From assembly GCA_025353195.1 (NCBI GenBank), contig JANXRC010000122.1:1-36698 (forward strand): a stretch of 36,698 nt of DNA. Reading direction: 5' to 3'. The position numbers and the translations under genes are program-made. This DNA comes from Rhodocyclaceae bacterium (GTDB lineage Bacteria; Pseudomonadota; Gammaproteobacteria; Burkholderiales; Rhodocyclaceae). This document shows positions 7,889-17,103 of this stretch, in pieces. The notes under the pieces are model-generated. The model was not told where the DNA came from. It saw only the letters and a program-made list of their open reading frames with translations, and ran no database searches. The number at the start of each line of letters is the position of its first letter. Within the stretch, counting starts at the first letter, position 1.

Positions 7889-8575
7889 ATGCCAAGCAAT
7901 TACCTGACCGATATCGACGCCTGCGTCTTCGATGCCTATGGCACGCTGTTCGACTTCAACACTGCGGCCAGCGCCGCCCGGGATGAATTGGGCGACGACT
8001 GGCAGCGCCTCTCCGACCTGTGGCGCCTGAAGCAACTTCAATACACCTGGCTGCGCGGCTTGGCGCACCAGCACGCCGACTTCTGGCAGGTCACCGGCGA
8101 CGCGCTGGATTTTGCCCTTGCCGCCTTGCGCGTCGAGCGGCCGGGCCTGCACGCGCGCCTGATGAAGCTTTACCTCGAGCTCGGCACCTATCCCGAAGTG
8201 CCGGCCATGCTGCGCGAGCTGAAGGCCCGCGGCATGAAGCTCGCCATTTTGTCCAACGGCACGCCGGCCATGCTTGCGGCGGTGGTCACCAACTCGGGAC
8301 TGGACGGCGTCTTCGATGCCGTGCTTTCGGTCGAGGACGTGGGCGTCTACAAGCCGCATCCGTCAGTGTATGACCTGGCGGCGAAGCGCCTGAAACTCGA
8401 ACCGTCGCGTATCTGCTTCCTGTCATCGAACGGCTGGGACGCCTACTCGGCCAAGGCCTTCGGCTTTCGCGTGATCTGGTGCAACCGCTTCGCGCAGGTG
8501 CCCGAACGGATACCGGCTACGCCCGACGGCGAGATCGCCGATCTTGCGGCGCTGCCGGCCATGCTCAATCAGTAG
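7889..8575 (+). CDS. (S)-2-haloacid dehalogenase, type II (HAD superfamily)
   Basis: A 228-residue HAD-superfamily enzyme that hydrolyses L-2-haloacids to D-2-hydroxyacids. Every residue known to be essential in L-DEX of Pseudomonas sp. YL has its counterpart with constant spacing: nucleophile D15 and T19 in FDAYGTLFD, R46 in the WRLKQLQYTW block, S122 and N123 in LSNG, K155 and Y161, and S179, N181, D184 in SSNGWDA. This supports a working dehalogenase-type active site rather than a generic HAD phosphatase. It starts 20 bases after the phosphoesterase-like gene with a CAAGGACAG ribosome site, so it is probably the last gene of the arsS operon. The natural substrate could be another 2-substituted carboxylic acid. 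A GC-rich hairpin follows at 8617-8636. Confidence 0.88.
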   Translation: MPSNYLTDIDACVFDAYGTLFDFNTAASAARDELGDDWQRLSDLWRLKQLQYTWLRGLAHQHADFWQVTGDALDFALAALRVERPGLHARLMKLYLELGTYPEVPAMLRELKARGMKLAILSNGTPAMLAAVVTNSGLDGVFDAVLSVEDVGVYKPHPSVYDLAAKRLKLEPSRICFLSSNGWDAYSAKAFGFRVIWCNRFAQVPERIPATPDGEIADLAALPAMLNQ

Positions 8576-8613
8576 TCGGTTCGCGTCGGACTGCTCATGC
8601 CAAGTCGCTAGGA

Positions 8614-8636
8614 GTCGGCGCCGGGGGCACGGCGCC
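8614..8636. repeat. REP-like palindromic element, copy C / end-of-operon hairpin
   Basis: GTCGGCGCCGG at 8614-8624 is the same core as in the elements at 268 and 1362. GGCGCCG (8617-8623) pairs with CGGCGCC (8630-8636) over 7 bases with a 6-base loop, 42 bases after the dehalogenase stop. It is placed as a terminator would be, though the T-rich stretch (8651-8659) lies too far downstream for the classical form. Confidence 0.45.
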
Positions 8637-8664
8637 AATCGCGTTTGGCATCATTTCTTCGCGC

Positions 8665-8670
8665 TATACT
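8665..8670 (+). promoter_or_regulatory. Probable -10 box of the ugp operon
   Basis: TATACT lies 60 bases before the ugpB start in an A/T-rich island within GC-rich DNA. TTGGCA at 8645-8650 is a possible -35 with a short 14-base spacer, so the promoter may depend on an activator. In enterobacteria ugp is under PhoB and cAMP-CRP; no clear Pho box was seen here. Confidence 0.4.
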
Positions 8671-8729
8671 AGAAAAATATTCCTCGGCGAGAAGCCGACT
8701 TGAAACCGGGACAACCAGAGGAGAACACC

Positions 8730-10040
8730 ATGAATTTCAAGACGCTCGCCGCCGCATTGTTTACCCTCGGCGTTCTCGCCGCTCCGGCTGCTCAAGCCGT
8801 GACCGAAATCCAGTGGTGGCATTCGATGGGGGGCGCGCTCGGCGAGGCGCTCAACGGACTTGCCAACAAGTTCAACGAAAGCCAGCAGGACTACAAGGTC
8901 GTCCCCGTCTACAAGGGGCAGTACCCCGAGTCGATGACAGCCGCGATCGCCGCTTTCCGCGCCGGCAACGCGCCGCACATTCTGCAGGTGTTCGAGGTCG
9001 GCACCGCAACCATGATGGCGGCCAAGGGCGCGATCGTGCCGGTGGCCAAGGTGATGACGGACGCCAAGGAACCGTTCGATCCGAAGGCCTACCTGCCGAC
9101 CGTGACGGGCTATTACTCGGACCTCAAGGGCAACATGCTTTCCTTCCCCTTCAACAGCTCGACGGTGATGTTCTACATCAACAAGGATGCCTTCAGGAAG
9201 GCGGGCCTGGAGCCTGTTGCGCCGAAGACCTGGAAGGAGTTCCTCGCCGACGCCGAGAAGCTGAAGGCGGCCGGCCAGCAGTGCGTCTATACCACCAGCT
9301 GGCCATCCTGGATGCATGTCGAGAACTTCAGCGCCTGGCATAACATTCCGATCGGCACCAAGCAGAACGGCATGGGCGGCCTCGACACGGAATTCACGAT
9401 CAATTCGCCGCTGCAAGTGCGCCACATCGCGATGCTGGGCGACATGGCGAAGAAGGGCCTGTTCACCTACGCCGGACGCACCAACCAGGGCGACGCCAAG
9501 TTCTACAGCGGCGAGTGCGCCATGTTCAGCGGCAGCGCAGGTGCGCAGGCGGGCATCAAGAAGGCGGCCAAGTTCGAATGGTCGATCAATTTCATCCCGT
9601 ATTACGACGACGTGAAGGGTGCGCCGCAGAACTCGATCATCGGCGGCGCTTCGCTCTGGGTGATGGGCGGCAAGAAGCCGATCGAGTACAAGGGCGTGGC
9701 CAAGTTCCTGGCCTTCCTGTCGGAACCCAAGATCCAGATGGAATGGCACACCACCACGGGCTACGTGCCGATCACCCAGGCCTCCTACGAGCTGACGCGA
9801 GCAACCGGCTTCTACGAGAAGAACCCCGGCGCCGACATGCCGGTGAAGCAGCTCACCAACAAGCCGCCGACCGCGAATTCGAAGGGCCTGCGCTTCGGCA
9901 ACTACGTGCAGGGCCGCGAGGTGATCGAGGAGGAGCTGGAGGCCGTGTTCGCGGGCAAGAAGGACGCCCAGACGGCGTTGAACGACGCGGTAAAGCGGGG
10001 CAACGAGATCCTGCGCAAGTTCCAGGCGGCGAACAAGTAG
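8730..10040 (+). CDS. ugpB: Glycerol-3-phosphate ABC transporter, periplasmic binding protein UgpB
   Basis: A 436-residue periplasmic solute-binding protein. The first 22-23 residues form a signal peptide (MNFKTLAAALFTLGVLAAPA, cut after AQA). The mature protein begins VTEIQWWHSMGG, the characteristic start of UgpB, and continues with NKFNESQQDYKVVPVYKG and GAVPVAKVM-like blocks seen across UgpB proteins. It captures sn-glycerol-3-phosphate or glycerophosphodiesters and passes them to UgpAE. An AGAGGAGA ribosome site precedes the ATG at 8730; a TTG further upstream in frame would spoil the signal peptide. It is the first gene of ugpBAEC, followed by ugpA after 27 bases. Confidence 0.93.
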   Translation: MNFKTLAAALFTLGVLAAPAAQAVTEIQWWHSMGGALGEALNGLANKFNESQQDYKVVPVYKGQYPESMTAAIAAFRAGNAPHILQVFEVGTATMMAAKGAIVPVAKVMTDAKEPFDPKAYLPTVTGYYSDLKGNMLSFPFNSSTVMFYINKDAFRKAGLEPVAPKTWKEFLADAEKLKAAGQQCVYTTSWPSWMHVENFSAWHNIPIGTKQNGMGGLDTEFTINSPLQVRHIAMLGDMAKKGLFTYAGRTNQGDAKFYSGECAMFSGSAGAQAGIKKAAKFEWSINFIPYYDDVKGAPQNSIIGGASLWVMGGKKPIEYKGVAKFLAFLSEPKIQMEWHTTTGYVPITQASYELTRATGFYEKNPGADMPVKQLTNKPPTANSKGLRFGNYVQGREVIEEELEAVFAGKKDAQTALNDAVKRGNEILRKFQAANK

Positions 10041-10067
10041 CTAGTAACATCGGTCACGCCGAACGGG

Positions 10068-10949
10068 ATGGAAAAGCGCGTCGTCTTCCGCTCGGCGTGG
10101 CTGCCCTACGCGCTGCTGGCGCCGCAGCTCGCCATCACGGTGGTGTTCTTCTTCTGGCCGGCGGGACAGGCGGTCTGGTACTCCTTCCAGTTGCAGGATG
10201 CGTTCGGCCTGCACAGCGAATTCGTCTGGTTCGAAAACTTCACGGCGCTGTTCGCCGATCCTCACTACCTGGAGTCCTTCAAGACCACGGCGGTGTTCAG
10301 CGTGGCCGTGGCCGGCCTCGGCATTTCGATCTCGCTGCTGCTCGCCACCATGGCCGACCGGGTGGTGCGCGGCGCCCTCGTTTACAAGACCATCCTGATC
10401 TGGCCCTACGCAGTGGCGGCGGCGGTCGCCGGAGTGCTGTGGGCGTTCCTGTTCGCGCCGTCCATCGGCATCGTCACCTACGTGCTGAAAGGCTTCGGCG
10501 TCGACTGGAACTGGATCATCAAGGGCGACCAGGCGATGCTGCTGATCATCATCGCATCGGTGTGGAAGCAGATCAGCTACAACTTCCTGTTCTTTCTCGC
10601 CGGGCTGCAGTCGATCCCGAAATCCCTCATCGAGGCGGCGGCGATCGACGGTGCGGGACCGGCCCGGCGCTTCTGGACCATCGTGCTGCCGCTGCTGTCG
10701 CCGACCGCCTTCTTCCTGCTGGTGGTCAACATCGTCTATGCGTTCTTCGACACCTTCGGCGTGATCGACGCCACCACGATGGGCGGGCCGGCACAGGCGA
10801 CGCAGATCCTTGTGTACAAGGTTTACCACGACGGCATCAAGTCGGCCGACATCGGCGGCTCGTCGGCGCAATCGGTGATCCTGATGATCATCGTCATCGC
10901 GTTGACGGCCGCGCAATTCAAATACATCGAGCGCAAGGTGCAGTACTGA
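10068..10949 (+). CDS. ugpA: Glycerol-3-phosphate ABC transporter permease UgpA
   Basis: A 293-residue inner-membrane permease with six predicted membrane segments. The N-terminal block [21 protein letters not shown] and the cytoplasmic EAA loop ([25 protein letters not shown], near residue 185-210) that docks onto the ATPase are typical of UgpA in the MalF/UgpA permease group. It pairs with UgpE to form the channel. The ribosome site is weak. It lies between ugpB and ugpE, with ten bases before the ugpE start. Family and operon position agree, so the assignment is firm. Confidence 0.93.
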   Translation: MEKRVVFRSAWLPYALLAPQLAITVVFFFWPAGQAVWYSFQLQDAFGLHSEFVWFENFTALFADPHYLESFKTTAVFSVAVAGLGISISLLLATMADRVVRGALVYKTILIWPYAVAAAVAGVLWAFLFAPSIGIVTYVLKGFGVDWNWIIKGDQAMLLIIIASVWKQISYNFLFFLAGLQSIPKSLIEAAAIDGAGPARRFWTIVLPLLSPTAFFLLVVNIVYAFFDTFGVIDATTMGGPAQATQILVYKVYHDGIKSADIGGSSAQSVILMIIVIALTAAQFKYIERKVQY

Positions 10950-10959
10950 TGGGCGTCCC

Positions 10960-11808
10960 ATGGTAGAGAAGCGGCCACTGCTCGACTTCGTCACGCACGC
11001 GGTTCTGATCGTCGGTGCCTTCGTCATTGCCTTCCCGCTTTACGTGACCTTCGTCGCGTCCACGCTGTCGCTCGACGAGATCATGTCGGTGCCGATGCCG
11101 CTGCTGCCGGGCAGCCATTTCGTCGAAAACTATTCCCAAGTGCTGTTCGCCGGGTCGACCGGCGGCTCGCGGGCGGCGGTACTGGACATGCTGTTCAACA
11201 GCATGGTGATGGCCCTGGCGGTGCCGCTGGGCAAGATCAGCATCTCGATTCTCTCCTCGTTCGCCATCGTCTATTTCCGCTTCCCGCTGCGCAATTTCCT
11301 TTTCTGGACGATCTTCGTCACCTTGATGCTGCCGGTCGAGGTGCGCATCATCCCGACCTTCAAGGTCATGGCCGACCTCGGCCTGCTCAATACCTATGCC
11401 GGCCTGACGCTGCCGCTGATCGCCTCGGCGACCGCAACCTTCCTCTTCCGCCAGTTCTTCATGACCATTCCGGACGAGCTGGCCGAGGCGGCCCGCATCG
11501 ACGGCGCCGGGCCGATGCGCTTCTTCTGGGACGTGGTGGTGCCGCTGTCCAAGACCACCATGGCGGCGCTTTTCGTCATCCAGTTCATCTACGGCTGGAA
11601 CCAGTACCTGTGGCCACTGCTCATCACCAGCGATGAATCCATGTACACGGTGGTGATCGGCATCAAGCGCATGATCACCGGCGGCGATGCGGCCAACGAG
11701 TGGAACCTCATCATGGCGACCGCCGTGCTGGCCATGCTGCCACCGGCGGCAGTGGTGCTGCTGATGCAAAAATGGTTCGTCAAGGGACTCGTGGAAACCG
11801 AGAAATGA
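10960..11808 (+). CDS. ugpE: Glycerol-3-phosphate ABC transporter permease UgpE
   Basis: A 282-residue inner-membrane permease with six predicted membrane segments. It has the UgpE-like opening [19 protein letters not shown], the [15 protein letters not shown] stretch, and the EAA loop [20 protein letters not shown] that contacts the UgpC ATPase. The gene starts 10 bases after ugpA. An ATG overlapping the ugpA stop is out of frame and closes after five codons, so the ATG at 10960 is the start. Like UgpA it lacks any extra domain. Confidence 0.93.
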   Translation: MVEKRPLLDFVTHAVLIVGAFVIAFPLYVTFVASTLSLDEIMSVPMPLLPGSHFVENYSQVLFAGSTGGSRAAVLDMLFNSMVMALAVPLGKISISILSSFAIVYFRFPLRNFLFWTIFVTLMLPVEVRIIPTFKVMADLGLLNTYAGLTLPLIASATATFLFRQFFMTIPDELAEAARIDGAGPMRFFWDVVVPLSKTTMAALFVIQFIYGWNQYLWPLLITSDESMYTVVIGIKRMITGGDAANEWNLIMATAVLAMLPPAAVVLLMQKWFVKGLVETEK

Positions 11809-11818
11809 GCAAACGATA

Positions 11819-12829
<1,011 letters not shown>

Positions 12830-12863
12830 GTTGCAGGCACCCCGTTGGCGCCGCCGATCGAGC

Positions 12864-14147
12864 CTAGCGACCTGATAGAAAGCGTTCGGCTTCGGTCACC
12901 GCCTTGAAGGCCGTGGCGATGGCGATGCCCGCTCCACTGCGCCCGCGAATCCAGTCCTGGTGGGCAAGGATGACCCCGGCGGCAAAAAGGCGGTCATGGT
13001 ATCGACGACCCTCGCTGGTCAATGGCCTGAAGGAATCATCGACTTCGATGCCGGCCCGATGTATCGGGTGGCCACGAGGATCCGTGTAGCGGGCGCGGTA
13101 CCAGTCGGCCCTGGCTGCCGGCTGGGTCACCGGCAGGTCCAGCAAGTGCTCGCGGATTCCCGTGGGATGCGCTTCGAGACCCCCGCTCAGGAAACGGCCG
13201 GTCGCCAGGATGACCGCTTGCGCATGCACCCGGATCGGGCCAAAGTTGTCGCTCAGGGCGAGAGTCGCGCCATCGTCGCCAAAGCTCAGCGAGGTGACTT
13301 TTTGCTGGGGAACCAGGGTTACCCCCTTCTGCGGCAACACCTGCTGGAATAACTCGCGCAGGCGGATCCCCGGTACGGAAGGCGGCATGGTGGGAATTTC
13401 AAAGATTTCACGGCCCGTGAGGCGCTCCAGTTCCGCGCGCACATGGTCCGGGCGGTGCATGCCGAGCATTGCCGGGAGGCCGATGATACTGGTCGATCCG
13501 GCAACACCGTTCAATGCCTCGGCCAGCTTTTCCCGGATCGCGGGAACCTCCAGTGCCCGGGCCATGACTTCGGGATAGACCTCACCGCGCTCCATGCCGG
13601 GAAAGCTGATGCGTTGCGTGGTGAGACGCGGCCAGCGCTGCCGCAGATTGGCCACCACCTCGACGCCGCTGAATCCCTTCAATCCCCTGAAATCGACGAT
13701 CACGCAAGCTGCGTTGGCGGCCAGGGCGTGTGGCCCGGCGGCCATGGTGGCCGGCACGCAGAGCGTCTGCTTGAGGGTGCCCACTGGAGTCAGCGCTGAA
13801 ATATTGACGGCTCCCGGCGCACTGTAGGCCAACCCGCATTCGCCGAGAAAGGCGGTAAATTCGGCGAACGCGCGCTGGATGTCGTCGGCGGCAACCCGAC
13901 TGAGCGGATGCGTCGGTTCCGTTTCGCGCAGGCTTGCCAGGGCTTGCCATGGGTCGGTGACAACGTCTGCCACGCCGTCGCGCTTGCCGATCAAGTCCAG
14001 GTAGCCCGTGGTATAGGCCACCGCCCCCGTGTTGCCGACTTGCGCGGTGGCGATCTTGCGGTTCAGGGCGAAGATCGACGCGGCAAAACCGGCGATCCCC
14101 GAGCCGATCACGGCCAGTTGCGTGGTGAAATGCCGCGGCGCGTTCAT
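12864..14147 (-). CDS. glpB: Anaerobic glycerol-3-phosphate dehydrogenase subunit B
   Basis: A 427-residue flavoprotein (E. coli GlpB is about 419). The nucleotide-binding motif IGSGIAGFAAS lies at residues 13-23; TGYLDLIG, TPVGTLKQT, PTMPPSVPGIRLRELFQQ and the late ATGRFLSGGLEA, with GIRE after it, follow GlpB in order. GlpB is the subunit that links the GlpA catalytic flavoprotein to GlpC and membrane quinones. The ATG at 14147 has a GGAG ribosome site and fits the family N-terminus; a GTG at 14192 overlapping glpA is an alternative. It is the last gene of the minus-strand block. The order here is glpC-glpA-glpB rather than the A-B-C order of E. coli. Confidence 0.85.
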   Translation of the reverse strand: MNAPRHFTTQLAVIGSGIAGFAASIFALNRKIATAQVGNTGAVAYTTGYLDLIGKRDGVADVVTDPWQALASLRETEPTHPLSRVAADDIQRAFAEFTAFLGECGLAYSAPGAVNISALTPVGTLKQTLCVPATMAAGPHALAANAACVIVDFRGLKGFSGVEVVANLRQRWPRLTTQRISFPGMERGEVYPEVMARALEVPAIREKLAEALNGVAGSTSIIGLPAMLGMHRPDHVRAELERLTGREIFEIPTMPPSVPGIRLRELFQQVLPQKGVTLVPQQKVTSLSFGDDGATLALSDNFGPIRVHAQAVILATGRFLSGGLEAHPTGIREHLLDLPVTQPAARADWYRARYTDPRGHPIHRAGIEVDDSFRPLTSEGRRYHDRLFAAGVILAHQDWIRGRSGAGIAIATAFKAVTEAERFLSGR

Positions 14148-14181
14148 TTGCCGCTCCGCTGCCGCGCCTTCCGTGCGCCGC

Positions 14182-15762
14182 TCATTGGTCACCCCCCAGC
14201 GTGTCCAGACCGAGCAGGCCGCAGTGCAGGGCTTCCGCAAGTTCCATCTGCGCCGCCTGCTGTCCCCAAATCACGCTGCGCTGACCCTTGAAGCGTTCGT
14301 CGAAAAAGTCTCGCATTTGCGCCAGGCCGGTGGCATCCCGGTAGTAGCCCTGATCGTAAAGCCAGGAGCCGATGCGGATGCCACAGAACGATCCCTGGCA
14401 GGGGCCTTTTCCGGCCCGGGTGCGCAGCGCGATCAACTCGATGGTCCGCTCCTTCTCGATGTCCGGCGAGCTGGCAAAGACCTGTTCGATCGCCGATTGC
14501 GGCACCATTTCGCATTCGCAGAGAATCATGTCGTCCGGATCCCTGTCGTGACGCCAGCGCTTCGGTGCGGCAGCGGGATCGGCCCAGCTGCTGGCTTCAT
14601 CATCGGGCAGCGGAACGCTGGCCGTGGCGCTGGCCTGGTCGTTGCCGAGGCGGCGGGCGACGAGATCGGAGGTCTTTTCGGCCATCAGCCGGAAAGTCGT
14701 GAGCTTGCCGCCGGTAATGGTGCAGAAATTACCGACGCCTTGCGTTGCGTGGTCGAGCAGCGCAAAGCCGCGCGTCGCGGCGCGGTCCGTGGCACCGACG
14801 GTTTGCAGCAGCGGTCGGACCCGGGAAAAGGCCCGAATGTAGCGGGCGCCGGCCAGAGCCGGAATCATCGCCGCTCCCTCGCGAATGTTGCGATCGATTT
14901 CCTCAGCAGTCGGGGCTACCTGTTCCAGATCGTCGACACGGGTGGAGGTCGTGCCGAGCAGGGAAACCGTTCCGCCCGGCACCAGGATGTCGCCGTCGCC
15001 GGGAGGCCGCAGCCGGTTGATGACGCGCTGCGCCAGGCGGTCGCTGCTGACCAGGATGGTTCCCTTCGAGTAGAGCAGGCGCACGTCGGCGCAACCCGCC
15101 AGCCGCGCGATGTTCATGGCCCACGCGCCGCCGGCGTTCACAAACTGCCGGGCGCGGATCGTGAGCGGGCGGTTGTGCAGATGGTCGTGGCAGATGGCCG
15201 CACGGATTTCTCCCGCCGCCACTTCGAAGCGAAGTACCTCGGTATGCGGGCGATAGACGCTGCCGTTGATCAGCCGGGCGTGATCGACATTCGCCATGGC
15301 CAGGTGAAAGGGATCGATCGTGGCATCGGGTACCCGATAGGCCTTGAACAGCTCTTCCGAGAGCAGGGGTTCCAGCCTTCTCGCCTCGCCGGGACTCAGT
15401 TCCTCGCACTCGATGGCGGCACTGCGGCAAAGCGCCGGAAATTGTTCGGCAAACGCCGGATCATCCCCTTCGACGGCGACAAACAAGCCTCCGGCAGTCT
15501 CAATGCACTGCGGGGCAAGCCGCTTGAGCAGCGCGTTTTCCTGGCGGCATTCCATCGCTGCGCCGGGATCGGTCGAGACATAACGGGCGCCGGAGTGCAG
15601 CAGGCCGTGGTTGCCTCCGGAAGCACCGGCGCACAGGTCGCGCTTGTCGATCAGCAGGCTGTGAATGCCGCGCAGCGCGAGGTCACGCATGATTCCGGTG
15701 CCGGTCACTCCGCCGCCGATGATGAGGACCTCGGTTTCGAGGGTCGTTGCGTCGGATGACAT
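14182..15762 (-). CDS. glpA: Anaerobic glycerol-3-phosphate dehydrogenase subunit A
   Basis: A 526-residue FAD enzyme that oxidises glycerol-3-phosphate to dihydroxyacetone phosphate. The N-terminal dinucleotide fold has IIGGGVTGTGI at residues 14-24, followed by the DAO domain with ASGGNHGLLHSGARY. The C-terminus carries a BFD-like [2Fe-2S] domain with C415, C417, C455 and C460 (CEC ... CQGSFC), the feature separating GlpA from GlpD. Length is close to the E. coli protein (about 542). The ATG lies three bases after the glpC stop and the stop is followed by glpB, so the three are co-translated. Substrate supply is explained by the adjacent ugp importer. Confidence 0.9.
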   Translation of the reverse strand: MSSDATTLETEVLIIGGGVTGTGIMRDLALRGIHSLLIDKRDLCAGASGGNHGLLHSGARYVSTDPGAAMECRQENALLKRLAPQCIETAGGLFVAVEGDDPAFAEQFPALCRSAAIECEELSPGEARRLEPLLSEELFKAYRVPDATIDPFHLAMANVDHARLINGSVYRPHTEVLRFEVAAGEIRAAICHDHLHNRPLTIRARQFVNAGGAWAMNIARLAGCADVRLLYSKGTILVSSDRLAQRVINRLRPPGDGDILVPGGTVSLLGTTSTRVDDLEQVAPTAEEIDRNIREGAAMIPALAGARYIRAFSRVRPLLQTVGATDRAATRGFALLDHATQGVGNFCTITGGKLTTFRLMAEKTSDLVARRLGNDQASATASVPLPDDEASSWADPAAAPKRWRHDRDPDDMILCECEMVPQSAIEQVFASSPDIEKERTIELIALRTRAGKGPCQGSFCGIRIGSWLYDQGYYRDATGLAQMRDFFDERFKGQRSVIWGQQAAQMELAEALHCGLLGLDTLGGDQ

Positions 15763-15765
15763 GGA

Positions 15766-17037
15766 TCAGCCGCGCAGCTCCGGCCCCAGATAGATGCGCT
15801 CGTTCTTGCCGAGAATCCCCAGCGAGAGGCAGATCAGCGTCCACAGATGCACGACCCCGTAGCGCCCGCCATAAAAGCGGCCGATGTCCAGCATCTGCGA
15901 ATGGCAGTTGTGGCAGGGCGTGAGGACGTAGGCGGCACCCGTGGCGGCGATTTGATCGAACTTGCGCTTGCCATAGGTCCGCCGGTGTTCCGTCATGCCG
16001 GCCTGCAGGAAGCCGCCGCCGCCGCCGCAACAATAGTTCGCGCTGCGATTCGGCTGCATGTCGACGAAGTTCTCATCGCCGACGAGGGTCTTGACGACGA
16101 AACGCATGTCCTCCGCGATGGCATCGCCGTAGGCCTTGCGCACGATCATGCAGGGGTCCTGCACGGTGAACTTGGTGCCCCTGGAATTCCATTGCGAATT
16201 GACCGGAAGCTTGCCTTCGCGGATCCATTGGGCGTAGTAGGTAACGATGCTTTCGAGACGGAAATTGGCCTGCAGACCGAAGCGCTCGATGCCGTGCCAC
16301 ATCGAGTAGTAGCTGTGGCCGCACTCGGTATTCAGCCAGACCTCGCAGCCGAGTTCATTGACCGCATCGACCCGCTTATGGATAACTTCGCGCCACGCCT
16401 CTTCATTGCCCGAGAACATGCAGAAATTCTCCGCCGCCCAGCCTTTCGACGAATAGGTCCAGTCGGCGCCGACGACATCGAAGATCTTCCACAGCGGAAC
16501 CATTTCTTCCGGCTCGCTCATCGGTTCGCGGGAGTTCTGGTTGACGAAGAAGTGCGCGCCCAGTTTGTCTATCGGCGCCCGCAACTGCTGGAAATCCGTT
16601 TGCGTGGCGCGGACTTCCGCCAGCACCTCCTCGACCACGGACACGAAGTCGGCGGGCGGCATGCCCATGGCGCTGGTCGAATCGGAAGCCCGGGTGAGCT
16701 GGCAGGAACGCACGATGCCCGACGGCTTCCTGTCCTCGGGCCAGTTGCCGCGAGCGAGAAAAACCAGTTGCGCGACGTCGATGCTCATCGGGCACACGTA
16801 CTGGCATCGCTTGCACAGCGTGCAGCACCAGATCCAGGGCGTAGACGAGAGTTCCTCATCCATGCCAAGCATGGCCATGCGAATGAACTTGCGCGGATCC
16901 ATGTTCTCGATCCCCGACGCAGGACAGCCCGAGGAGCAGAGCCCGCAGGTCAGGCAGGCCTCGAAGTTGGCACCCTCCGGCAACAGCTTGAGAGCTGCTT
17001 CCTTGAAGTTGATGCTTGCTATCGCAGTTTCCGCCAT
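15766..17037 (-). CDS. GlpC-position Fe-S protein, HdrD/DsrK-like
   Basis: A 423-residue soluble electron-transfer protein. Two [4Fe-4S] ferredoxin motifs are complete: C28, C31, C34, C38 and C72, C75, C78, C82. The C-terminal half has one full CCG motif, Cys-x39-Cys-Cys-x37-Cys-x2-Cys, ending in TPCHNCHSQ, while the first CCG copy is reduced to TECGHSYYSM. This pattern, with CCGGGGGF, is closer to HdrD/DsrK-type proteins than to E. coli GlpC, which has two CCG domains. Its place immediately before glpA and glpB makes it the likely electron acceptor subunit, passing electrons to quinone or another carrier. There is no membrane segment. Gene symbol glpC is withheld because of the family mismatch. 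Confidence 0.75.
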   Translation of the reverse strand: MAETAIASINFKEAALKLLPEGANFEACLTCGLCSSGCPASGIENMDPRKFIRMAMLGMDEELSSTPWIWCCTLCKRCQYVCPMSIDVAQLVFLARGNWPEDRKPSGIVRSCQLTRASDSTSAMGMPPADFVSVVEEVLAEVRATQTDFQQLRAPIDKLGAHFFVNQNSREPMSEPEEMVPLWKIFDVVGADWTYSSKGWAAENFCMFSGNEEAWREVIHKRVDAVNELGCEVWLNTECGHSYYSMWHGIERFGLQANFRLESIVTYYAQWIREGKLPVNSQWNSRGTKFTVQDPCMIVRKAYGDAIAEDMRFVVKTLVGDENFVDMQPNRSANYCCGGGGGFLQAGMTEHRRTYGKRKFDQIAATGAAYVLTPCHNCHSQMLDIGRFYGGRYGVVHLWTLICLSLGILGKNERIYLGPELRG

Positions 17038-17103
17038 GATCTCGTTGTCCGCTACCTGTCTCGGGCATGCCGCCGCATCGCCTGCGAAGTATGACGCAAG
17101 CGT

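Noticed and set aside
12830-12863. Intrinsic terminator between ugpC and glpB
   Set aside because: The 34-base gap has no stable stem with a U-tract on either strand.
14029-17094. Long plus-strand open frames (14029-15759 and 15847-17094) opposite glpA and the glpC-like gene
   Set aside because: No domains or signals; both mirror genes with complete cofactor motifs on the minus strand.
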